From Corinectria fuckeliana (taxonomy: Eukaryota > Ascomycota > Sordariomycetes > Hypocreales > Nectriaceae): a stretch of DNA of 64,000 nucleotides. Of this stretch, positions 55,753-64,000 are shown piece by piece. The DNA lies in NCBI GenBank assembly GCA_019137255.1, contig WPDH01000100.1, positions 186,001-250,000 on the forward strand, given 5' to 3'. The notes beneath the pieces were generated by a model, which ran no database searches, was not told where the DNA came from, and was given only the letters and a program-made list of their open reading frames with translations. Each line of letters begins with the position of its first letter. The stretch's first letter is position 1. The translations under genes were made by a program, and so were the position numbers.

Positions 55753-56663
55753 ATGCCATCAGCTAAGCAAGCTCGCATCATCGTCGTTCTAGGAGTGGCG
55801 GGAAACCAGGGACGAGGCGTTGTCCGCGCCATCCTTCACAAGACCTCTCCATCCTTTCACGTCCGTGCCATTACGCGAGATGTCGAGGATCAAGCGGTAC
55901 AGCGTCTTCTCCAAGAATTCGCATCGCATGAGAGACTGAGTGCCGTTGTCACGAACATCTACGATGTCGATAGTCTCCGTCTAGCATTCAAGAATGCTTA
56001 TGGAGTTCTCGCTGTAACACACAATCGACTCCCCGGCCAAACTATCAACACCGAAGACGAGACGCGCCACGAGCTGACTGCTGGTCACAACATTGTCGAC
56101 GCCGCGGAATATTGCAAAGTCGAACATTTCGCATTCTTCGATGCCCTCGCTCATTGAAATTCGCAGGGAATAGTTTCGTGACCCGTCCGCTTTTGTGCAC
56201 CCGTTCCTAGTGCTACACTCACCGATCGGGTTGATCCAGACTATGATATTGGCATCTTCACAAGTGGTGAGTGTTGCCACGTAAGAAGACGGTTGTCTCG
56301 TGAAAGCTGAACACGATGAATCACAAAGGTGTTCGCAGCGGGCCCAGAGAAAACGGCGTCAAAGACATATCCTGTCGTTAGCCCCAAAATCCGGGTTTCG
56401 GATTTTTCGGAAATATTTTCGTGACTAACATCTCACCCTTCTAGCTTTGAGTCAACAACTGACAAATAATGGGGAGCTACCGTCGCAGCAACCGTGGGAA
56501 GGGGTACGAAGAAGATATCAAGCAGGTGGTGCAGTGGATTGCCGTGGCTCCAAGTGATAGGGTTTGCTACGGAACCATGAATCCTGAGAATGACACATCC
56601 AGGCAGAACCTTGGCATACGAGCAAGCACATTTGAGGAATGGTTAGCAAAATCGAAGTGGTAA
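55753..56663 (+). pseudogene. NmrA-like NAD(P)-binding protein, decayed
   Basis: The start MPSAKQARIIVVLGVAGNQG carries a Rossmann GxxGxxG (GVAGNQG), then VVRAILHKTSPSFHVRAITR and NAYGVLAVTHNR, as in NmrA-like regulators and reductases. After VEHFAF the frame slips by one near 56137; the next frame gives SSMPSLIEI and then stops. About 45 expected residues are missing before CAPVPSATLTDRVDPDYDIG. An old intron near 56263-56328 leads to KVFAAGPEKTASKTYP. A last frame gives VQWIAVAPSDRVCYGTMNP and STFEEWLAKSKW, the usual end. So the gene has an indel, an internal deletion and further damage. Its role was probably redox sensing or reduction; it is now inactive. Confidence 0.75.
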
Positions 56664-59031
56664 GGTCCATAATATAGCCGATATAAGAACGGACTGGCTC
56701 CTGACTGAGCGTTCTAAAGACCATTACGCGTGTACAACTACCTTGTATTGCCTTCGAATAACTTCTAATAGTCAGTTCAGCGGCGAAGCTTGCCACACAA
56801 TTGGTCTTCTGTATGCGGAATGAGGAAGAATGCGATAAGAGTTATACACTTATCAGACAGGCTTCTCTTCTACTTACACTGCCTATAACTAAATACAATA
56901 GTAGTTCACTCACTACCATGTGTCTGCGGTCGAAAGTCCGGAGGGGTCTTCGGGGGCTCAGGAACACCCTACTAACAGTAGTCTCCATATGCGACGCACA
57001 CTTCAGTGGCCTCGTCATTCTTAGCACTCTTACTCTGGACGAGTCCTTTACCTGAGGCGTAGGAGTGCTCGCAATGCCTGGGGAGCGCCAACAGTGTCCA
57101 AGTACAACACACGTCCCGGAACTCTTGAACCCTCGTCATCACCAAGGCCTCCGCCAGGGGCTAAGAAGACTCCTCGGCGCATTCAGACTTTGCAGTGGCT
57201 TTAATTATCAGCTTCCTCTCTGGGGACACTAGGAGGCTATTCGGTGCCCTCCGTACAGTGGCAATAGTCGGGGCTGGAAACTCTTACGAACAGACCAACG
57301 AGGAAAGGGTCAAGGCCTTGCTTCGCTGGATTTCATCCACATTGACCCGAGATACATTAAAGAACTCGACACAGCGCCCCGACATTGGTTCAAACCATTC
57401 AACCGGGATACAGCCAATTGATACAGGCACGGCTTTTCCCTAACCCTCTGTTCAGTGTAATCGATAGGAGCTTGGAAGAAGCTATCCGGATATCCGTGCT
57501 AAGATATTCTATGTAACTGGCTACCCAAGACTGGGGTCATTATGCTCTACGCCCTATAGATTAATAACAAGCTCGCACGGATATGGAGAGGGCTCGGGGC
57601 GAAGTATACGGGACGCCGCGCCACAGCAGAAACTAGAGCCACCGTACCGTCATTTTACAGCGGTGCGACTGGAAATGGCTCTTTACGCTGTGGCAGGCCT
57701 AGAGCAGGAGATCAGGCAAGCGTAAGGCCGAAGGTAGTAGTTGTTCTCACTCATGGATCTGCCGAGCAGTCTAACCCGTCGACTGAGATTTCGCAATTTA
57801 GTCAAATGAGAGCTCGTATTTGACAGATTTGGAACCAATTGCGAGTCTGTGGTACAGCGTCATGCAAGTCAGAAACGGCTTATCTTCGAGTCCTTGCACG
57901 CCATGCTGCAAGCTAATTACATGCACGGGCTACGAGATGTCCCCGATTCCAAACACGACTGGCTGCTGTGCTGCTGTGCTGCTGTGTAACCGCCTTAATC
58001 TCAACCAGCACTTTTCGTTCTCGTATTCTCGGATAGATGCTCTTTGTCCTACGAGATGCGAATACTGGGGCATCGGAGCTCGACTTCACTTTCACTGAGG
58101 CTTCCCCCCTGTCAGCAAGCTTATTGGTGTTTCGGGCTCCGGGTGGATTGGCTGATAATACGACGGCGTCGCACAGGTTGTTGGCCATACAAGGAATTTA
58201 ATAAAGTGCCTTGGCTGGTACGACGGCGGGCTGCCAGGCTCCAGTTGGTTGTTTTTCGTGTGGAAAACTCCTCGGCCAGGCCAATTCGATTGCAGCCCGA
58301 GTAGCCTAAGAAGAAGCTAGGCCGTCTAGCTTAGATACTAGTACGAAGTAGATAGGCAATAGCCTAATCTCGGCTTATTTTTAGAACGGGAATGGCGATC
58401 AAGAGCGGGTGCTGTGGACAAGGCCAAACGCTTCAACCTTCCATGTCATAATTTTAATAAACCCGCAACGCTATGCATTATAAAAGCATTGCGCATGGTT
58501 ACATTTACTGCAGGACGACTCGCACAAGAACGCAAAAGAAAGCACGCTTCCCTTCAAAAGGACGACGGCTGCACGTGGAGATTAAGTAGCAATGACGTGC
58601 CAGTAGTATCGCCTGCAAAAGAGGGTCCGGGGAACCATCTGGTGATACCCACGGGGATCAATGTTACGTTGGGACATCGGCGACGTGGTGCCAAATCACC
58701 TACGGACGTGTATATGGCCCGTAAATAAGCAAAGATGGCTGCTCTGGCTTCGGTTGGCTGGAAGGCTGCCAAGGACGACCTCCCCTGCGTCGAAGCCGGG
58801 TAGCCCATGCAATATGAGGCCACACGATATGCAGCCAAGGTGTGACGAGCCTGTGCTACCATGCATCCAGCCTCCAATTTTCCACAAGAGAGACATATCT
58901 ATGCCCGACGAGGTCCTGCGCTCTGCCGTGCTTAAATGGCGGCGGCACCCTGTTTTGTGACGGCAACCATCCCTTCTTTTGGTGGTGTAAAACATCCCGC
59001 AACGCCGTTCACCAGCTCGACAAAGCGCTCC
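56664..59031. other. Gene-poor tract
   Basis: 2.4 kb without a supported gene. A frame near 57195-57440 shows FIHIDPRYIKELDTAPRHWF in one reading, which looks protein-like but was not identified. Three GCTGCTGTGCT-type units lie at about 57961-57986, and TACGAAGTA at 58342-58350. Confidence 0.45.
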
Positions 59032-60499
59032 ATGATGTGGATGCGAGCCCTCAGCGCCGCGGCCCTATGGCTGTTGCCGCTATTCCCAGGTGAGTCGCGC
59101 TACTGATGCGACAATCGGAGCTTTCCCCTCTCACTCGCGGGTCTTGCAGGAGTCGCCCGGGCAGTCGAATGCGTCAATGTCACCATCGCCGACGCGAATG
59201 ACGCCGCCGACGTGCGCAGCGATTGCCAGATCATAACGGGGAACCTGGGTTTCGCAAAGGAGCTGAGCGAGACCATCAATCTCGACGGCGTCGAGGAGAT
59301 CCAGGGCGACATCACCCACTCCGGCTGCGAGGAATCGTGGGACGACTGCGCCATCCCCTCGGACTTTTCCATCTCCAGCTCCACGCTTGCCAAGGTCGGC
59401 GGCAGCATCGACTTCTGGTACTTCCAGGGCCTGAAGGAGCTCCGGTTCCCGAGCCTCGCCCGCGTCCAGGGCTCCGTGTCGCTGAAGCGCCTGCATCAGC
59501 TCAAGCGGCTGGACATCACGAAGCTGGCGTACCTTGGCTACTTCACCATCGACGCCAAGAACCTCACCAACCTCAACCATGAAGGCCTGGAGGGGTTCAC
59601 GGGAGAGAACAAGTACGGGAGCGTTTCGTTCTGGGGCGCGGCGGTCAAGTCCGTCGACAGCTTCTTCAACCACCCCATCCGCGCCAACGGCAGCGCCGAC
59701 CAGTCCCGCGTGACCATCTCGAAGGAGTATCTCCCCAACGTCGACCACATCACGTTCGGCTGGGCTCAGGCCCCGGAGCTCTGGGTGTCGGGCGACGACA
59801 TCAGCGTCACGCTGGGTACTTCGGAGTCCTCCGCCATGGAGCTGGACAGCATCATGCTGAAGGGCAACATCACGAAGCTCGAGCGCAACAAGGCGGTCAA
59901 GAACCTCACCGTCGGCAAGTTCACCATGGAGAGTGACGGGGCTCTTGAGGAGCTTGAGCTGCCGTTTGACCAACTGACCAGTCTGGTCGTGCGCAATAGC
60001 GACGGCCTGCAGACCATCAAGCTGCCCAAGAGCGCTGTCAATTGGGAGGACTTTGACCTGGAGATTGCCTCCTGCGCCAGCCTGAACCTGACTTCTCAGT
60101 ACGTCGACGACGAACAAGTATGGTACTGGCCGGAGAAGAACATCAGCAGGATCTCGGTCTCTAGAGTCAACGTCTCCAACGAGTTCTTGTAAGCTACCCC
60201 CACCCCCTAGCTGCGGTCTTGCACGGTTTTGGCTGATTGATGTTTCTAGCGACTCGTTCATGGACAACCACGCCGATGGGAACAACACCCAGAAGGTCCT
60301 CAAGGAGTTCACCATAGACCCCAGTCCACTCCAAACAATCGCCTTCAACTGCACACCCTTTGACGAGTTGGAAGACCGGGGAGTGTTGGTGAAGGACTAC
60401 AGCTGTAATAATGTCACAACGTCATCTGGCAGCCCGGTCGCAGTTTACGGAATGTGGCCTTATGCAAGTGCACTGCTGGCGATCGCTTTCTTCTTGTAA
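59032..60499 (+). CDS. Ecm33/Sps2-like GPI-anchored cell wall protein
   Basis: Three exons, 59032-59089, 59150-60188 and 60250-60499, with introns of 60 and 61 nt, give 448 residues. The signal peptide is split by the first intron (MMWMRALSAAALWLLPLFPG then VARAVEC). The mature part has receptor L-domain-like repeats: CQIITGNLGFAKELSETINL, GVEEIQGDITHSG, STLAKVGGSIDFWYFQGL and LRFPSLARVQGSVSLKRL. There are many N-glycosylation sites (NVT, NLT, NNT). A hydrophobic tail (MWPYASALLAIAFFL) after a small-residue stretch (SSGSP) predicts GPI attachment. Ecm33-family proteins are needed for wall integrity. Three in-frame ATGs occur in the first four codons; the first is chosen. Confidence 0.88.
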
Positions 60500-60988
60500 T
60501 GTAAACGCTAATGAGATGTATGTCGCTGGATTCTTTTACGTCGTCCATTCAATCGCTGGCTGTGTATGGGTGGAGTAATTATGGAAAGAGTCGGGATACC
60601 ATGGCTTTAATAGGAACCAATCTGCAAACTACTAGTAGAGCTGATCGAATAAGTGAAATGCACCATGAATGCTTGTGGCTACCAAGAGCGAGGAAGCTTG
60701 TGGGGTAAGAGGATGAGTTGTCGGCTGGCCTTATGACTTGACGAACTTAGAGCTTGATTTCAGTGGCCAGGATCCTCCGTTGGGCGAAGTCTCATACAAA
60801 GCTCAAGCCTCAAGCTTTGGGAATACTTGGGTCAAGGTCCGGAATTCGGCCTTCAAGGTTGTAGAAGTGCATGAACAGGAGTGTCGTGTCTATAAAAGAA
60901 AGCAGTCGGCACTTTGACCATGCGAAATCCAACTCTTCGACTACCTACACGTACACCTACATCCAATTCCTTTTCAATCCGCGGCGAC
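60500..60988. other. Intergenic region, Ecm33-like to F-box relic
   Basis: No gene. Likely the Ecm33 3' end and a remnant promoter with CTATAAAAG near 60890. Confidence 0.5.
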
Positions 60989-62034
60989 ATGGGCTTGCTT
61001 CATTACCTGAGAGGCTCGTTTCGTCACATTCTCCGAGATAACAGCCTGACGTCGGATCCAAGAGGGGACCTAAAAGCACTCCCGCTAGAGATGATCGACC
61101 TTGTCGCCGAGAATCTTCCCGATGCTTCCTTGCTCTCGTTTGCCCTTACCTGCCGTCTGTCAATAGCCTTCTCTCCCACCGATGCTCCTTAGTCGAGCGC
61201 CGCCGAGGGGTTTGTGAAGAAGCTTTACAGCTCTTCGAAAAGGTCATTGCCAGCGTCTACTTTGCCACCGCTGTGTGCAGCTCCATTCATGGACCCCGTG
61301 GTGGCCCAAGCCCAGCGATTACCTAGGCCTTTGGGCCTACTGTATCGAGATGCTGCCATGCACGACTGATTATTCGTGCCGTTATTCGTGGCCCCCATCC
61401 TATCCTATATCGACGATGCAATTCCCCCACGCCCGACTCGTTATGAACCGCCATCTCTATGGACCATCGCACGGGCTTCTGGTGACAAAATTGGACCGTA
61501 GCGGTGCGGAACACGAACATGAGTCTGGCCTTTGCTGTCAGTGGGCTGTTCAAGCTCGCATTGTGGATAATGAACTCTTCATACAAAAGACGATGACCAT
61601 CTGGCAACGGAAAGGCAGTGAGGCAATTTTACGAGACGGTCTCAGAAGAAAGGTTACGAAATCTGCTGTCATATCGATACTAGAGAGTATTCTGAACATG
61701 GTGTTTCGTACGGTATTCCAGAGCTAGTAACACCGTCTCACACGTCTTGAACATGTGTGGATGCAGTGGGGTCATGTCCGCGGTGTCTGACGGACTACTC
61801 CTTTTCCATATCTCGGCGAGACGGACGGCACCAAGGCTGGCTCATTCAGATCATCGTCTACTAGCAATTCAGCAGCTGCCGTTCACCATCCGACTGGAAG
61901 TGGAGGCACCTGGCCGAGGGAGGTAGCATGAGCCAGCCGTGCTATTTAATGGAAGCGCCGGGGGTGGTGAGGCATCGCTGGAGTCGAGGGGACGACGTCA
62001 CTGTTCAACCTAGGGGGCAGTTTTTGAGCAGGGC
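60989..62034 (+). pseudogene. F-box protein, decayed
   Basis: It starts MGLLHYLRGSFRHILRDNSL, then LKALPLEMIDLVAENLPDAS and LLSFALTCR, a clear F-box. One base is lost near 61155 (next frame SVNSLLSHRCSLVERRRG) and another near 61264 (next frame CHRCVQLHSWTPWWPKP). The frame is then open to 61727 through MNRHLYGPSHGLL and AVQARIVDNELFIQKTMTIW. Further stops follow (61725, about 61859), although SCPRCLTDYSFSISRRDGRH, RSPSDWKWRHLAEGG and PGVVRHRWSRGD still match the family. It once was an ascomycete F-box protein, presumably an SCF ubiquitin ligase adaptor. An alternative in-frame ATG lies at 60914. Confidence 0.75.
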
Positions 62035-64000
62035 TTTCGGCCTTGGGTACATTCCTGGTCCGCGACGATGTTCCTTCGGATGGAGTGACGGTTATCATGA
62101 TTGCGCAACACATGGCCTAGAGGAAGTTGCGAAGAACCTGCGATGAGTCCGTGGCACATGGAACACGGAAAGTTGCCTGTCTTGTAAGTTCTCTACAGAG
62201 AAAGTGGTGTCCCCCAAGAATGCCTGCAACTACTTACCATTACTCGAATACACGAAACCTATGACGGCGTCTCTTGTCTTTACTAAGAAGGCATCCTCCT
62301 CCAACCATGGCCGTGACTGTCTGCCCAGCCGCTGGAACCAGTTCTAAGTTTGTCAAGCCCACAAACTTGCTCTTTTCAAAGGCAACCAACATGACCGTGG
62401 CCCTGAAGTTCGCAGGTGAGTGCACAACGACACCGATGCTGTAATACTAGCAACTGGAAAGGGGTGCCGGGTGTCTACTACCACGACAGCGACAACTTGC
62501 TGGATGGGGTCATCATCGCCAGAAAGCATGTGATAACTTCGAAACAGAAGAAGAGTGTAGGAGAGTGTACATAATTTAGGTATAGTGATGTTTGCTCTGT
62601 CAACACAATTGGGCCAGACGCTAGAGTCAAGTTTGGAAGTATTCAGGCCTACCAAACTTGCTCTTATGTGGGCAACTAGAGAACCCCAAAACGAAGGCAG
62701 CCGATAATTCACCCACACGATCTCACATGCCATATTAATCGCTTTCTAGTAACAACAATCCTGAATTCCCTAACGCTCTAATAACTGATTCCCTGATTCC
62801 CCGATTTCCTAGTAGGGTATATATAGACTATCCCTAGCCAGCAGCTACATCAAATCAGACAAGCTGACTTGGGATTGTGGCCCACGAGCCCAATCTGATC
62901 CCAGGGCTTCGGAGCAGACGGCGACGGGGACGGGGACCTCGCGGTCTTCGGGGTGCTGCTGAGGGTGCTGCTCGAGTTCGTATGTCCCTCTGGATAGAGA
63001 CCAACACGTGGAGGTCTCTGCGACCTTGCCGGAGTGCAATGGCAAGGTCTCTAGATTCTGAGTGTATGCTGCCGAGGGTCTTTTAGGCGTTGGCGAGGGT
63101 CGTCCAGTGTCGCGGTCGTCCTGTCCAGGGCGGTGACGGCATCCCTGTCGTGCTCGACTTGCCTTCGCAAAGAGAGGGCTTCCTCGGGGGGGGTGAGCGA
63201 GCGATGAGCGTGGGACCAATGTGGTCGAAAGATTCGGAGGACACTCCACGAGAATCAGAAGGCTGAAGACAACGTTGCAGGTGGCGGAACACGGCACCGA
63301 CTGCGATGAGTACCGACTGCGGACCAACAGTTCCAAAAGTGGGCATGCATGCCGGGTACCTGAAGTAAAGTCCTAGCAAAGTGATTGAGAATGGCATCGA
63401 TTGTGAAATATGAGTGTGAGTGCGAGCGTGAGGGTGAGTGTCGGAAATGCTACATGCTTGTTTGGGTTTTCACTCTCCTTAGATAGTCTCACTATTTACA
63501 ATAATAGAGCAGTTAGGGTATTAGGGCATTAGAGTGTTACTAAAGCATTATAGAATCTAGGCGTGAGGGGATAAAGCGAACGATAGGTAAGAAGTGTGAG
63601 TTTACAGCCCGAACAGCACAACTCACTTAGATAGGTAGGTTAGGAGGAGGGACACAAAATCACCCCTCATCCTCCCAAAACCACAGCCACAGTTCCATTC
63701 GAAACACATCAATGCAATAGAGAGTTGGATAATTCCAACTTGAGATCCGCTGAACAATTACCTAGTTTCTGGACTTTGAACGGAGAGGACACTTGGACCG
63801 CAAGGCAAGCCCTTCGTCTTGGCTTCACCCCTCGGAGAGGTTACTAGGCCCCAGAAACCACGTTGAGGTGCGAACTGACGGAGCACCTAATTTTACGCGG
63901 GGAAGACGCCTTGCACAGCTCTCTGCAGGCGAGGGTCCAGGGCCTTTATTAGTCTGGTCAGTCATGCTTCCAGTGACATTGTCAGGCGGCATGGCGTGCA
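62035..64000. other. Gene-poor right end
   Basis: About 2 kb without a supported gene. An imperfect direct repeat with core CAAACTTGCTCTT occurs at about 62361 and 62655. GAGTGTGAGTG-type simple sequence lies at 63410-63445. AT-rich runs near 63480-63560 suggest decayed DNA. Confidence 0.5.

Noticed and set aside
57195..57443. Open frame with a protein-like alternative reading (HIDPRYIKELDTAPRHWF)
   Set aside because: Could be another gene relic, but no family could be named and flanking sequence gave no support.
62845..63336. 163-codon minus-strand frame at the right end
   Set aside because: Composition is mixed low-complexity without motifs, start context or neighbours that support it.
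1..64000. CRISPR arrays, rRNA genes, bacterial-type operons or viral genes
   Set aside because: No spaced direct repeats, rRNA-like conserved blocks or such genes were seen; the sequence is typical fungal nuclear DNA.

Overview
The window is nuclear DNA of a filamentous ascomycete, most likely a Sordariomycete. Genes carry many short (45-90 nt) GT-AG introns and are spaced about 0.3-1 kb apart. Several products are typical of that group: an NRC-2 kinase, LaeA-like methyltransferase, HET, DUF7730-type and Zn2Cys6 proteins, an Ecm33-type wall protein and a Mug190-type C2 protein. There is no sign of bacterial operons.

The left arm (1-19.1 kb) is a dense housekeeping block. It holds the 3' part of PCF11, MGS1/WRNIP1, a YEN1/GEN1 resolvase divergent from an Arp10-like actin-related protein, mitochondrial seryl-tRNA synthetase, a two-helix CorA-like membrane protein, the NRC-2 kinase and an 11-exon methyltransferase.

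From 19.1 to about 40.9 kb the sequence becomes gene-poor, more AT-rich and full of decay. It contains a broken adenylosuccinate synthetase copy, HET remnants, a DUF7730-type gene with a homopolymer frameshift, and a fungal transcription factor broken by a 10-bp tandem duplication and a defective zinc cluster. Intact genes in this stretch are a TMEM14-like protein, a SED1-like GPI protein and an NAD-binding epimerase-like enzyme that is divergent from the broken factor.

From 40.9 to 64 kb intact accessory genes mix with further relics. The intact genes encode an alpha/beta hydrolase, an AT-hook zinc-finger protein, an amino-acid/choline-type permease, a secreted carboxylesterase, a Mug190-like C2 protein, a GFA-type enzyme and an Ecm33-like protein. 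The relics are an NmrA-like and an F-box pseudogene. A 726-bp element with ~103-bp terminal inverted repeats lies 72 bp upstream of the AT-hook gene. It encodes what looks like a deleted Mutator-like transposase: a FAR1-type finger, a Gln/Pro minisatellite and a zinc knuckle.

Intron borders were read by eye from reading frame, splice consensus and remembered family patterns. No alignment or composition calculation was run. I did not find a clearly new multi-gene system; the most unusual items are the element at 43.2-44.0 kb, the decayed adenylosuccinate synthetase copy and two putative GC-AG introns.
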